This document shows positions 36,230 through 48,728 of a stretch of DNA of 64,000 nucleotides, piece by piece. The DNA is from Mangifera indica (lineage: Eukaryota > Streptophyta > Magnoliopsida > Sapindales > Anacardiaceae), in assembly GCF_011075055.1 (NCBI RefSeq), contig NC_058153.1, forward strand, positions 2,728,001-2,792,000, read 5' to 3'. The translations under genes were made by a program, and so were the position numbers. Numbering within the stretch: position 1 is the stretch's first letter; each line of letters opens with the position of its first letter. Under the pieces are notes generated by a model that saw only the letters and a list, made by a program, of their open reading frames with translations, was not told the origin of the DNA and did not search any database.

Positions 36230-36960
36230 AAGATCTGACAAGTGTTAGGTTCACCAATATTCCAAGGGCTCCTTAAGAAGTAACGGTCATGTCCAACCTT
36301 CGGCCTTTTTGGATTTGGGGAATGGACCTTATTAGTACCTACCTAACAAAATTGAAGGGTCAAATATGCAGTAGTGGCAGTCGACTACTCTACCAAGTAG
36401 GTGGAAGCTAAGCCATTTGCTGCCGTAACGACAAGGAAGCTCAAGGGCTTTCTCTATAAGTCCATAATTTCACTTTAGGATCCCTTGCTCGATCATTTTA
36501 GACAACAAAAAGTCAGTTTGATAATTCTTTGTTTTGGTAGACCACACCAAATAAGTCAAATTCAAAGTCTAATAATCAATTCCATAGCTATTATATTAAA
36601 TAAATTAAGATTTGATTTTGTTATGGGTTTGTACAGTCTTATACCCAAAATCTCATTCTTGAAGATCCTAAACTCACACCATTCGAGCTGGCCTGGTGAT
36701 TAGTTTGATAATATTGAGTTTAGAGAGTTTTGCGACAACCTACGTATCTGCAAGAGCTATTCTCTTCAGTCTACTGGTCATGTGGAAGTTGTCAACTAGA
36801 CCATCAAGTATACTCTTGAAGACCAAGAAAGAAGCTTGGTTGCACAAGCTTCCAATAGCGGGAACACAGATGGAAGAAACTCCTCCCTTATGGCTTCATA
36901 GGTAATTAATGGGGCATAACCATCACCATGCCAATCAGGTGGATTATGCAGTGTTTAATG
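36230..36960 (+). pseudogene. decayed Ty3/gypsy retrotransposon integrase
   Basis: Across shifting plus-strand frames one reads conserved integrase landmarks in the right order: TNIPRAP, then FWIWGMDLI (about 36310-36337), then AVVAVDYSTK followed by an in-frame stop and VEAKPFAAVT (about 36367-36430). After these come KSIIS and a run matching the QFDN region, then HVEVVN before another stop, and KTKKEAWLHKLP (about 36820-36858). Several stops and frameshifts are present, so it cannot encode a working enzyme. Gag, protease and reverse transcriptase are missing between the primer-binding-like site and the integrase, which suggests an internal deletion. It is an endogenous plant retrotransposon relic. 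Confidence 0.8.
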
Positions 36961-38266
36961 TAAAGTGATTATACTATTATGACAGTCCATTAAAATATAA
37001 AGTGATTGAGTTAAAATAACACCCAACCCAACAACTTTTGTGGCGTATACTGACCTTGATAATAATGCCCTTGGCCATAAAAACTAAGAGGCAGACAAGG
37101 GCAAAGGATTTTTCCCTTTTAATCCTTAAATTGCTCATAGCTTACTACACACGTTTTTATGTTAGTGTAATTTTACATATCAATATATGCTATATAAAGG
37201 CTGAGGTTGCGAGCTTTACATATTTCTTCTCTATTATTTTGCATTTATGTTGTGGGTGTTGTGATTCGTAAACTGACGTCTTTTTATCATTTGTCAAAGG
37301 AAAAATTCAGAAATATAGTAACACAAAATATGACCTTTTTATACGTGTTTAATTCAAATACTATATATAATATACATTTTATATATTTTTGTTCTAAAGA
37401 TACGATAAAATATGTTTAAAACGATAAAAAATGTTATTATGATTAATATAAAAACCCTCTAGATGGCCTCTTGTTAATATGGTATTCAATTTTTGCACAT
37501 AGTTTTATCAACAATGTTAACCAGAGCTAAATAACAAATATGATGCCAACAAACCATATACCCAAAAACATATTTACGAAAAAAATATTTAAAATAATAT
37601 TAAATTTTAGTAAAACTGATAGAGTATTAAAATTTTTAAAGAAAATGTCTAAGTTCGAATCTTTATCATATTTATAAAATTCTAATTTGAATTATTTAAA
37701 AAATAATAATAATAAAAAATCTTAGCCTTTCTTTCATCTCCAATCACTTGGAATATTCCAAAAATGATGCAAACATTTTTAGGAGAATCTCGTGTGCAAA
37801 CACCACTACAAAGGTTGCCGGCCCCCCGTTTAATCCGCTAATTCTTTTTTATTTTTAAAAAAAAATCTTGAATAATAATTACGTATAATTAGCACATTAA
37901 ATACTAAAAGGGCCGACCCTCTCGCTCTACTGCCCATCTAATCTTGTCTCTCCTTCGTATATTTGAATACCATATCCCAAGTGGCAATCGTGTATGCATT
38001 TGTAAGCTTCTGTTTGTCTTCTCTTTATAACGGTAATGTTAAGAATGAAAAGGGAAAGGGGTCATTTTCTTTTAAGGATTTGGTAGAGAAATTTATCTTC
38101 TATGGTGACGGGCCAATTTGAGCATCTTCCTTTATGATATAATGAATTTGACCAAATGACACGCTGCTTGTAGAGCCCTAATTAAATTGGGTTAATCCAA
38201 ATAAGCCAACAAAATTACGTAAATAATGTGAAAACCCCTATAAACCCATATGAACATCTTATGATG

Positions 38267-38430
38267 TTAATAAAATTATATGTATATATTTTTTACTATA
38301 TAATTAAGTATACAGATGATATATCATTATATGATTAAATGTTTTTGAATTAAAAATAAAATAACACACAATCGTATGATGACCCATAATTCAATTGTAT
38401 ACTCAAAAGGTTATACACGTGCAATTACTA
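38267..38430. mobile_element. palindromic AT-rich MITE-like element
   Basis: Begins ttaataaaattatatgtata and ends ttatacacgtgcaattacta, with a central tttttgaattaaaaataaa. Arms are imperfect reverse complements. Confidence 0.5.
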
Positions 38431-38871
38431 TAATGCTTGCTGTGTATACTCAGAACCAAACTTTCTATCATGAGATTGATATTAATAATGAAACAACCTT
38501 TGAATGGAAAATATTTAACCATCATTCTGTAATGTGGAATTAGTTGTATAAGTTTTTTATATTACCAATCATTTGGGTTATCAATCTTATGCGAAGAGCT
38601 GCCGAGGAGTTGAATAAGACACTTTAAATGCATAATTTGTGCAAAAAGTGACGGAAAAAGAAGGGAGAAATTGAGGTAAAAGCAACAGTATTATGGAGAT
38701 GCATATGACCTAAAAGTGCCACAGACAGGATTATGAAAGCTAACTTTTTCCTCAATTTCTCCATAGAATAATAGCTTTTTACCGTGATCCAGGAAGGAGT
38801 GGCTCCATGAAGATCTTTAGGACTTTTCCTCGAGTGAATGGATTGTGAAACAAACAACTTGCAATTTAATT

Positions 38872-39205
38872 AGTGTTGGATTCGAATTGAATTTATTCAA
38901 ATTCGAACTTAACTCAAACGAATCCAAAACAACTCAATTCAAACGAGTTTGAACTTAATAGTTTAATATTTTTAAACTCTTAACTTTAAGGATATTCAAT
39001 TATAAAACTCACAAGCTTAAAAAATTTAATATAAATCAATTAAAACAATATTGTTTTAATCAATATATATATATAAACGACGTTGTTTTAATATTGAATC
39101 AAACTAAAAAACTTGATTTAAGTTTAAACTTGGCTTCTCTCAAACAAGTTGAACTCGAATACCTTTAAAATAAACTCAGTTTAACTCAAATCCGACCATA
39201 AATTT
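38872..39205. repeat. ACGACGT-palindrome interspersed repeat, copy 6
   Basis: Starts gttggattcgaattgaattt. It contains the paired cores aacaatattgttttaat and aaacgacgttgttttaata, and closes with gaactcgaatac. Same design as the copies at 7548 and 12168. Confidence 0.6.
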
Positions 39206-40098
39206 AGTATACAAAGTAAACCCAATTGAACTTCGATTTAATCCACAAAGGAAAACAAAAGTATTTATGAGATGAGAGTGTATTTGTAATAAACAAATTT
39301 GAAATCATTTTTTTAATACGAAAAACCTCATCCGAATTGGATTATCCCTTCAATCATCGGATTAGATAAATCAAAAGTATTATGTTGTTATATGTTAGTA
39401 GGAGACTTGAATCCAAGCTCTCTAGTTTGAAAGCTGACCCCTGGGGGCTTTTCCAACATTGCTCAATCCAATATCATTGTTTTAAGTATTGTTTGGTAAA
39501 AATTGGTGGTGGTGGTGGACCAAATGGTATGGCGTTTATAGAATACACAAATTCTGAAGATTTACAATTGAATCATTTATGCACGGCTTGAGTGTCCCCC
39601 ATGTTGGAAAATTATTGAAAAGAAACAAACAAGTCCACAACCATAAAGGAATGGCAAGGAAATAATCTGAAAGAGTAAAAATCGACTTGTGGGGAAACTA
39701 ACAGGTTTTGCAGACTTTTTGCAACAAAAATATTGAGTTGAAGAATAGGGACAACAGTCAACAGCACCAGCCAACTGCATTTATAAAACTGAAAGAGACT
39801 TGCAAGCTGACTACACTTTTGTAAGCTTTGGATGAAGAATAGCAGGGCAAGATCAACATTTTCACATTCCAAAGAAGAGCTTGGACATATTTCCAATCCC
39901 ACCATATATTTTTAATCGAGTGAAGGGGGGTAGAAGAAACCAAAATAACCATAATTAATCTACATACAAATATGGGTTAACAAATAAGAAAGAAGAATTG
40001 AGAACAGAAAGGAATGTGAAGAATTCTGAGATCAAATACAGGTAAATTATTTTATGATTATACTATAAAATGGAAAAGAAAGCAAAAGTATAGTAGTA

Positions 40099-40128
40099 AT
40101 AAAGAAGAAGAAGAAGAAGAAGAAGAAG
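40099..40128. repeat. (GAA)n trinucleotide repeat
   Basis: About ten uninterrupted GAA triplets in the region downstream of the LRX gene (TTC on its sense strand). Confidence 0.85.
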
Positions 40129-40523
40129 AGATAATATGGATAAAAACTCGTAAACCAAAACCACCACTAACACCAGCAAAGCAATCTGTAAGCTGTGATG
40201 ATAATGGTCACCAATTCATCCCTATACGTGCACTTTCTCTGCAATCTAAAACTCTTTCTCTGCCATTTTTTATTTCACAAATCAAAATATTCATAACAAT
40301 TTAAATAAATATGGAGAGACTTTCTCCTCTTACCTCTCTATTCTCTTCTTTTTCACCTCGAAGAGATCACTTAATTCCAATATATGCACAGAAGACCATT
40401 TTTAATCTCTTTTATTTTTCTTCCTCCGCAGAGCGACGAGAATTGCCCAACCCGAAGAGGAAAATAAAGCAGTTATGTTTGTGTAGTTTATGAAAGGTTA
40501 GAGGACGAAAATTCTCAAAAGAA

Positions 40524-42569
40524 TCAATAGAAGGGAGGTGGCGGAGGTGAAGCATATGAGACTCCATTCACTGGTGGCAATGGCCCTTCATATACTGGGG
40601 TAGGAACTGGCGGTGAAGGAGATGGTGGTGGATTTTCACATGGAACTGGCGGTGCAGGTGATGGTGGTGGGGGTGAATTGTAGTGCACTGGTGGAGGTGG
40701 AGAGGCATAGACTACAGGTGGCGGTGGAGGAGATGGCGATTGTGGCGGCTTTGGCAAGGGTGAAGGTGGAGGTGGTGAAGATTCAATACATGGTGGTGGT
40801 GAAGGAGGTGGAGGTGGTGAATATTCAATACATGGTGGTGGTGAAGGTGGAGGTGGTTCTATACAAGGAGGTGGAGATGGTGGTGGCGGTGAGTGGCCAG
40901 GTGGTGGCGGGGGAGGTGATAAGTATGGAGAAATTGGAGGTGGCGGTGAATGTGGTGGTGGAGGTGAGTGTTGTGGCGGAGGTGGTGAGCTATATTTCGG
41001 TGGTGGTGGTGAGAATAATGGAGGTGGAGGTGAATTTGGTGGTGGCGGTGGTGAAGAGCGGACACAATATGGTGGTGAGGGCGATGGTGGCGGAGGAGAA
41101 GCTGAATAAGGTGGTGGTGGCGGTGAATAAACTGGTGGGGGTGGTGGAGGTGGTGAAGGAGGTGGCGGTGGGGGAGAGTAAACTGGAGGTGGAGGTGAAG
41201 GAGAAGGAGGTGGAGGCGGTGAGGAGTAAATTGGCGGTGGGGGCGAAGGAGGCGGAGGTGGAGGCGGTGGAGGTGATGGAACTACAACAGGTGGAGAAGG
41301 CACTGGCATTGGCGGTGAAGGTGGTGGCGGTGGCGGCAAAGAAGGAACGAAAGGTGTACATCTAAACGAAGAACAATCCACACGTTTCGACAAGAACGAC
41401 TTACATTGAGCTGCCGACCTCTGTACCGGCCTTGACGGCAAACAATTCCTCCTATCATCAAACGACTGTAAACTTAAGCACACCGGCGGTTCCCCAGTGA
41501 AAAAGTTATAAGAAAAGGTGAAGTTCTGCAAATTCGGCAACTGACAAATGCTCGCCGGAATACTCCCAGAAAGCATATTGTGAGCCACATTGAGTTGCTC
41601 AAGACTCACCATTCCTCCAATTGACTCCGGCAACGGACCCCTAAGCTCATTATAGCTCACATCGAAAACCGTCAAGTTCTTCAGCCCTCCAATCTCCGAT
41701 GGCAAACAAGACCTCAAACCATTATTCAAGAGGATAATTTCATTGAGTCTTGACATGTTACCAATACTGGAAGGCACACAGCCATGGAATTTGTTGTTCG
41801 CCAAGACGATTACAGAAACCGGAGAGTTGCCAAAATTGTCCGGAATTTCAAACCGGAAACGATTGTTATTGATAAAGATAGCATCCAAATCTTTGTCAAA
41901 AAGCTTCTTCGGCACAGTGCCTTCAAATTCGTTGAATCTGAGATCCAGGAACTTGAGCTTCGGCAGCTTGAGAACTACACCAGGGAACTTTCCGGCGAAC
42001 CTGTTGTTGCTGAGATCCAGCTCGTAAAGCAATTTCAGTTTTTTGAACTTGTGAGGAACACTGCCGCAAAACCTATTAGAGTTGATGTGAAACAATGCAA
42101 GATCAGAAAGAAGCCCTAACTCTTCCGGCAAATACCCGGCGATATCAGCATGGTTAAGATCAACACCGGCGACAGTTCGGATGGTCTTATTGTACGGAGC
42201 AAAAGCACAGAAAACTCCAGTGTAGTTGCAGACATCAGATCCAACCCAATCCAAAGTAAAATTGTAAGGATCAGAGAGAATAGCTTGTTTCCAAGCTTGC
42301 AAAGCGATGTAAGCATTTTTAATTCTTGAGTTTTCAAAAACAAGAGAAGGGTCTACAGAGACCCTCTCCCCTCTGTCACCAAACTCGTCTCTGTAGTAGA
42401 GTAGCTGGCGGTGTTTGATGTACTGCGCTTCTGCATCAGTGAGCCCTCCATGGCTAGCAATGGGCACCTGCTCAGCAGAGCAGCAGCAAACTAGGGTGCT
42501 GAGAAAGGCAGCAATGACAAGTGAGAAATGAAAAGAAGAACGGAGACTGAAGTGGGTTTTGTTCTTCAT
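40524..42569 (-). CDS. LRX: leucine-rich repeat extensin (LRX) cell-wall protein
   Basis: An intact, intronless gene of 681 codons. The ATG at 42567-42569 is preferred because the longer frame begins at GTG. Residues 1 to about 33 form a signal peptide (MKNKTHFSLRSSFHFSLVIA start). The N-terminal domain has LTDAEAQYIKHRQLLYYRDE and WVGSDVCNYTGVFCAFAPYN. About ten plant-type LRRs follow (for example LLYELDLSNNRFAGKFP), then a cysteine-rich hinge (CKSFLSKRVDC, FRCTPF). From about residue 405 to the end is an extensin domain with many SPPPP blocks and Y-containing repeats. LRX proteins sit in the cell wall, bind RALF peptides and pair with FERONIA-type receptors, while the hydroxyproline-rich tail anchors them to the wall. 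The size and single exon suit the LRX3/4/5 vegetative group. The proline-codon bias creates long false frames on the opposite strand. Confidence 0.96.
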   Translation of the reverse strand: MKNKTHFSLRSSFHFSLVIAAFLSTLVCCCSAEQVPIASHGGLTDAEAQYIKHRQLLYYRDEFGDRGERVSVDPSLVFENSRIKNAYIALQAWKQAILSDPYNFTLDWVGSDVCNYTGVFCAFAPYNKTIRTVAGVDLNHADIAGYLPEELGLLSDLALFHINSNRFCGSVPHKFKKLKLLYELDLSNNRFAGKFPGVVLKLPKLKFLDLRFNEFEGTVPKKLFDKDLDAIFINNNRFRFEIPDNFGNSPVSVIVLANNKFHGCVPSSIGNMSRLNEIILLNNGLRSCLPSEIGGLKNLTVFDVSYNELRGPLPESIGGMVSLEQLNVAHNMLSGSIPASICQLPNLQNFTFSYNFFTGEPPVCLSLQSFDDRRNCLPSRPVQRSAAQCKSFLSKRVDCSSFRCTPFVPSLPPPPPPSPPMPVPSPPVVVPSPPPPPPPPPSPPPPIYSSPPPPPSPSPPPPVYSPPPPPPSPPPPPPPVYSPPPPPYSASPPPPSPSPPYCVRSSPPPPPNSPPPPLFSPPPPKYSSPPPPQHSPPPPHSPPPPISPYLSPPPPPPGHSPPPPSPPPCIEPPPPSPPPCIEYSPPPPPSPPPCIESSPPPPSPLPKPPQSPSPPPPPVVYASPPPPVHYNSPPPPSPAPPVPCENPPPSPSPPVPTPVYEGPLPPVNGVSYASPPPPPFY

Positions 42570-42887
42570 CTCATACGAGACATCTGATTTACACAATGCC
42601 ACTTTTTTCTTTTCTTAAGCTCCTGGTTTTTCTAATTGAGATTGCAGAAAAAAATTGTTCAGCTTGAGATCTAAGACGAGAGAGACAGAAGGTGAAAGAG
42701 AGGGTTTAACTTATTTCTTTCCTAGGTATTTTGGAGAAACGTGTGTGGGAAAATATTACATAAAGACTAAAGAGACAGCTAAATCACAGCTAAAAGCCAG
42801 AGAGTCTCCCTTTCTCTCTCTTGAGAAGGTAGACTTTATTTCTTCTATTCAAATTTGATGATGTTTGGAATAAACCTACGATACATA

Positions 42888-43265
42888 TGCGTTTAGATTG
42901 AAATCAAATTAAGTTTAAATTCAAATTTAATTTAATTTGGATGCAATTAAACTCGAACTTAAGTCTAACTTATCAAGCTTATTTTAAATAAGTTCAAATT
43001 TGACTCGTTTTAAACTAGAATTTGATTCGAACTCAATTTGAACCCAAACTTTTAATTAGTTTGTTATTAAAATTACATCGTTTTAATATATAGATCAAAA
43101 GGATATCATTTTGTATCAAAATTTTTAATTAAAGAGTTTGACGAACTAAACACTTCAAAGCTCAAGCTTGAACTTGAGCTCAAAAATGTTAAAGTTGCAG
43201 GCTCAAACTCATTTGAGGTTAGCTTATTTAAGACTCATTTAAGTTAAATTTAGTTCGAATTTAAC
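42888..43265. repeat. ACGACGT-palindrome interspersed repeat, copy 7
   Basis: Contains gtttagattgaaatcaaatt near the left, the core aaaattacatcgttttaat with atcaaaaggatatcatttt, and a right part rich in aaagctcaagcttgaactt strings. It lies directly upstream of the LRX gene. Confidence 0.6.
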
Positions 43266-43269
43266 TCTA

Positions 43270-44480
43270 AATATATAATAAATACATAAAAAAATATAAT
43301 ACGGAAATTATATAAGCTTAACATCATAAATAATAAAAAAATATGTTTATAAAAAAGGAGTTATAAAATTTAAATATAAAGTATGTATATATAAATTTAA
43401 TACAGTATATTATCAATAATATATTTGTAAAAATATGATAATATTAATTATAATTTTAATATTTCTCATAAATTTTATGATTAATAATTTAAAATATAAA
43501 ATATTTAATTGACTATTAAATTTAATATATAATTAAGATTTAATTATCATAAAAAATTTTTTAGGAAATGAGAGAAATTTAAATGATAAAAATTATTTTT
43601 TTGTTTTATATACTTATAATATTATGATAATTAATTAAAAATATAAAAAATATTTTTTATTTTAAAAAATAGAAAAAGTAAAGAAAAGGCAAAAATACAC
43701 AAATATAAAAAACGTATAATATACGTGTTTAAAATATAAATTAAACAATAACACGTATTAAAAATATATAATTCACATTTTTATTAAATAGAATATAAAT
43801 ATATATAATTTAGTAATTATATTTTCATTCTCATTTATTTTTTAATTTAATTTTATTATTCAAGTAATTCCATGTCATTTTCCAAAGTTATTAAAGATTT
43901 CAGTAATTTACTGTTTGGGAAAATAATATTTGAATTTGTTGAGATTTTTTTACAAACATGAATCCACTTTTCAGCCGGTGGTGGTGGAGTCGTTTTGTTG
44001 GTTTTGATGGCCTTTCTATTGGCGTAAATAAACTGGATGGAACATTTTAGTGAAATTACAATTGTAGCCTTATGCATTTTCATTTACGTAATGTTTAAGG
44101 CATCATTCCAGTTCCTTCCGGCTTTCAGTTTCGTAGTGCGCGTTTCAGTTTGGCATTTGGCTCCCTGCCATATTCTTCCCCATTTTGGTCAATGGTCAAT
44201 TTTATTTCATTAAATTAATAAATGAGTCAAACCGAAAGTTACCGCATTCACACCAACTTTAATTTTTGTAATAACTTATAGTACTCGCGCGTTTGCTTTC
44301 ACCGTAATAACTAAATGATAAAACGACAGTTTGAAAACTAATTAGTGATTAAGACCTCTTAAACTAATTAAAATATGCGTTATGTCATCCATGCATGCTT
44401 CTTCGAGTCTACATCACCTCATAATCAACATCATCATTTATATTGTATGACTATTTGTATTCTGTTAAGACGCAAGTGTA
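43270..44480. other. AT-rich spacer
   Basis: Very AT-rich sequence without features, up to about 43860. The following part (about 43960-44420) is less extreme but has no supportable gene. Confidence 0.5.
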
Positions 44481-44489
44481 TGTAGCATT

Positions 44490-44915
44490 AGATTCAAAAT
44501 TGGTTTATTTGAATTCGAAATGAGATTAATTCGAATAAGTTTAAACATGAGTTTGAAACAACAAACAATATCCCAAGTATGAGTTGAGAAGAAAATTAGA
44601 AACGAACTTGAGTCTAAAGCTAAACTAGAGTTGCGCTAGTGCTAGACTTGCGAGCCAAACATGGCTTGCTTGAATCCTTAGTAAAGATTATCATTTCCAA
44701 CCCCATCTAAAGATATGGTTGGATTCAAAGTGAGTTTGTTTAAACTTAAAAATGAGTTTAGCTTAGATGAGTCCGAGCCAACGAATACAAACTCGATTAA
44801 GAACATGTAATTGAGCAAGTTTGACGAGTATGAATCGAACTTGAGTCAAGTCTAGTCCAAAATGAGTTGAAAATGAGTCAGACCCTGTTCAGCTCTTTTC
44901 GAGCTCTACATATAC
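44490..44915. repeat. ACGACGT-type interspersed repeat, copy 8 (core lost)
   Basis: Two adjacent runs of ttagattcaaaattggttt, ttggattcaaagtgagttt, gagtttgacgagtatgaat and cttttcgagctctacat strings. The flanks match the family, but the ACGACGT core is not seen, so this may be two partial copies. Confidence 0.45.
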
Positions 44916-45839
44916 GTATCATGGGATGTTCTTTAACGTTTGTAAAATGTTTATACTTAGACTAAAAGACTTCTTCCCACCAAAGGTTTATTGAAAATTT
45001 AAACTAGTTTTTATTAAGTATTAAAATATTAAACTCTTACTTGTGGATTGGTAAAATTAATAGAATTAATTAATATAAAATTATTATTTAACTATTAATA
45101 TTAAAAAATAGAAAACTCTATCTCATTTTTCTCTCTAAACCTTAAAATACTATACTTTCCCTCATTAATAATTTTGAAAAGTAAACTTTTCCCCCTTGTT
45201 AGGTTTAAAATTTCTCAATGACCTTCCTTCTTCAGTCGAGTGCCTTCTCTTTTTGAGACTAACGCAATCCGTCTCTAACTGATCTTTTCGCTCTTTATCA
45301 TCTTTTACCTCATCTTTGTAGGTACCAGTTTGAGAATTCACTGAACATTAGGTGGAAATAATTCTTTTGGCATTCTATTTATAAAACATCTGAAACTAAA
45401 ATAAAACTTTTTGAGAGTGTTTTAAAAATATAAAATAAAATTCAAAACGTGCTTTAGGAAAATAAACTTATTTTTTTCTCTTTATTTTTTAATTGATTTT
45501 ATGTTTCACTCTTTTTTATAATTTCAAATTTTAAATTTGATTTCATCTTTTCTTTGTTTTGACATTTGAAACTTCTCTTTTTCAGTGTATTAAAATTCAT
45601 TTTCTTTTCGTTTCTATGTTTCCTAGTTACAAACAAAAAGTTCATAAAATTATCATTAATATACTATTTATTATGTTACTGGTTGGTATAGAGCTACTCA
45701 ATTGAATGCGCACCTCATTATTGCTAAAAATTATTGTATTTTTTGAAAAAATATAAATTGGTATATAATTTTTTTTATAAAATTTAGTATTTATATACAA
45801 AATTTTTATTTTTTATATTTATACGGTTATCTGCATTTC

Positions 45840-46260
45840 AGCAATGCTGTTTCCGTACCACACATTGATTCGTCTTACTGTATCAATTCTCACTATAATT
45901 TACGAGCGCCGTTTGGTGCCGGGGAAAATGGAGCCCAGAGTTTCCATGTTGACTGTCCGGTGTAAAGAAAACGACATCAACCAAACTGTCTTGTTCTTTG
46001 GGCCCCACGTGTCACGTCTTACACGGCTAGATCGTCGGCGCTCAAGCAAGACCTCACTGGCTCATGAGGTGAACCGCATCCGTGTTAGTGCTCTCCACGG
46101 CATTCAACGCTAACAGATCGTTTATTTGACTAAAATGCCCCTTTCCTGATTGAACAGCAGTTAACCACCATTAACGCGCTCTTGGCTGACGTTGATGGAA
46201 CTTTCTAATTTCAAACTGCTTCGCTATGGTCCGTTGGATTGGACATTAGACTTCTTAATT
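45840..46260. promoter_or_regulatory. less AT-rich island with G-box-like motif
   Basis: This stretch stands out from its AT-rich surroundings. It contains gccccacgtgtcacgtctt at about 46002-46020, with a CACGTG G-box / ABRE-like element and a second ACGT core. The plus-strand frame at 45844-46113 has no recognisable protein. It could be a detached promoter or regulatory island; no downstream gene was found within about 5 kb. Confidence 0.3.
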
Positions 46261-46269
46261 ATTAATTAA

Positions 46270-48280
46270 TATATTTATAATTATTTTCAAAAAGATTTTT
46301 CTTATAATTTTATTTTATATACTATCAAATCTACCTTCCTCTATAATTAAATTATTATTCATATTACATAATAATTAATTTAGTTTTGTGCTTAGCTTAT
46401 CGCATTTGCCTCAAATCTTTATACTTACAAGCACAACCCACACCAAAAATAGTCACCAACACAACACATCAAACACTAAAAATCTCATATCTAACTTGCA
46501 CAATAAGACAAAATAAGACACAAAAAAGGAATTAAAAAAATCACAAAAGAATCAAAACCTATCAAGAAAACAAATAGTAAAACAATATTAAAAGATTTAA
46601 AACGGTATGAAAATGTAAAAGAGGTATATATTGGTAAGAGACAAAATATGATGTGATTAGGAAATAAGAGTTTGAGAATTTTGTTTTATTAGAAACTTTG
46701 GCGAAATTGGTGGAGATGTAACATCCCCCTTTAATTTGATACCTTCCAAGTATTCCTTTACAACAAATTTAGAAGATTTACACTTGGAGGGTGTGCGATG
46801 ATTTAAAACATATATTTTATGAAGAACATAAAACATATTTTAAAGTAAATATATAGCTAGATCATGAGGCCCATATAAGGATATATGGTGGTTAATTTAA
46901 AAATGCTTGTAGTCCTAGTGTTATCCTAACCAAGGACACATATGATACGATAAAGTTGTCTTAGTATTGAAGGCCCTTAACGAAATGTGACAATAAATCT
47001 AATGTGTCGAGGTTGTTAGTGTCAATTTAATACAACACATAGGTGTATATTGATCACATATTTACTAGATTGATCCACTAGAGGAATTCATATGGTTGAT
47101 AGTCTTAGTGTATGTGAAACAAATCCTCTAATAGACAGTTGTGCATATAATCTTTCGATTTGAGATCATCAAATTAATATATATATCAATTTATCTAGTT
47201 TGAATTTAACCTAATATGATATTTTACTAAGGGCTATCAATACAATAGTTGTTAGCTATGTTAAGAAACGTATTAGGGTTTGGTAGATTGACGTATGATT
47301 TATCACTTTTTGAGTACAAAAGCAAATATCTCATTGTGAAGTTTGGTTATGACAATATATCAAAATCTATTAGTATTGCGGGTGAGCTGGTCTCTCATCC
47401 AAATTAATTTAGTTGTTGCTTGAGTATCAAATACTAAAATCAAAGATTATATGAGATAAATACTGTTTATGTGTCTCTACCTTAATAAGGGATTGGTTGA
47501 TGAAAAAATTCAAATAAACAATAATCGTACCTTTGAAAAATATAATCAATTTAACATTGATTTTTCATTAGTTGCATGGCCATAATGTCTTTTAAAGGCC
47601 GCTCATGGTTTATGAAAAAAAAAATTATATTAATATATAATGATATGTAATTATATAGTTAGATAGTTTTAAAATAGAATTAAAATAATATCTAATCATA
47701 TAATGGTTTATTATTATTGAATAATATTATGTGTTATTATTTTGAATACATAAATAGTCATATAATTATATGTGTTATCATATGATTAGATATTATTTTA
47801 TTTTTAATTCAAAATATTTAATCATATAATAATACATATAAATATATATTTATTTATATATTCAAAATATATACATATAATTTTATTAATAATTATTTAT
47901 ATATAAAATTATAAATATTATTTGTATATATAACATTACACCCATTTATAATACACATGAAGCTATCAACGAAGGCGCATGTGCATTAATCTGCGTGAAA
48001 TTAGGTCCAAAACATTAACTTAAAAATTATTTTCAACCTTTTGACAAATAAGTGCGCAGAGATTGGCTACGTAATCGGGGAAAAATAAAGGCAAAAGCCC
48101 GAAAACGCAAGCCATTCCAAGAGTGAAGGAAAAAACAAATGGCGCAATTTCCGGATTCAAATTAGACTTCCACGGTTTCCTCGTTACATTTCGTCGGCAG
48201 TTTAATTGTTTTTTGAAGTTTTTTTCTTTTTTATGGGTTTTACTATTGAGGCAATTGTATTCTATTCAAATATCTTATAA
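46270..48280. other. AT-rich spacer with unclassified repeat-like sequence
   Basis: No gene supported. The interval 46720-47480 has a composition different from the flanks (phrases such as gaggttgttagtgtcaattt and gatccactagaggaattc) and may be a decayed retroelement terminus, but no diagnostic motif was found. A palindromic MITE copy lies at 47726-47888. Confidence 0.4.
47726..47888. mobile_element. palindromic AT-rich MITE-like element
   Basis: Begins aataatattatgtgttatta and ends atatacatataattttatt. The centre is ttttatttttaattcaaaa. Arms are imperfect reverse complements. Confidence 0.55.
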
Positions 48281-48282
48281 CT

Positions 48283-48715
48283 CCGCTTTAATTTGAATTT
48301 AAGTTTGAGTTAAATGTGAATAATAATATTCAATTTATTTTTTAAATTAAATCAAATTTAATTTAGAGAGAATTTAATTTGATACAGTTTAAAAGCTAAG
48401 TAAAACATTTAATTTGGTTCGAACTTAGTTTATGATTTGATTCAAGTTATATTGTAATTGTTAATATAATATTGTTTGATTTCTTATTAAATAAAACGAT
48501 ATTATTTTATCAATAAGTTGTAAATTCAAATCGTAAATTATAATAACATATTCAAACTATAAACTTAAATCAAACTCATAATAAATCGTATTTATTTGAG
48601 TCGAACACGAACCACTTTCAAATTTGACTTGACAAACTCAAACCAAACTCAAATTAAATCATTTTTCATCAAACTCGAGTCAAGAAATGTTTAAATCGGT
48701 TCGATTTATATCTAT
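48283..48715. repeat. ACGACGT-palindrome interspersed repeat, copy 9
   Basis: Contains taaaacgatattattttatc as the decayed core and ends with strings like aaactcgagtcaagaaatg and atcggttcgatttata. The layout matches the other copies. Confidence 0.55.
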
Positions 48716-48728
48716 TCCTAATTTTAAG

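Larger units (their letters stand above)
36970..40500. other. intergenic spacer downstream of the LRX gene
   Basis: AT-rich, with repeat copies at 38267-38430 and 38872-39205. On the minus strand at 38764-38624 a 46-codon frame with ATG starts MEKLRKKLAFIILSVALLG, which resembles a signal peptide, but the rest is not recognised; it is left uncalled. The LRX 3' untranslated region should lie just below 40524. Confidence 0.45.

Noticed and set aside
40859..41361. Histidine-rich and threonine/serine-rich open frames inside LRX
   Set aside because: Shifted frames of the same SPPPP repeats; no start context or family match.
40613..41365. 250-codon open frame on the plus strand, rich in valine, glutamate and methionine
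   Set aside because: It is the complement of the proline-codon-rich extensin region of the LRX gene; such codon bias keeps the opposite strand open by chance.
45844..46113. 89-codon plus-strand frame in the GC-richer island
   Set aside because: No recognisable domain, splice partner or start context; regulatory explanation kept instead.
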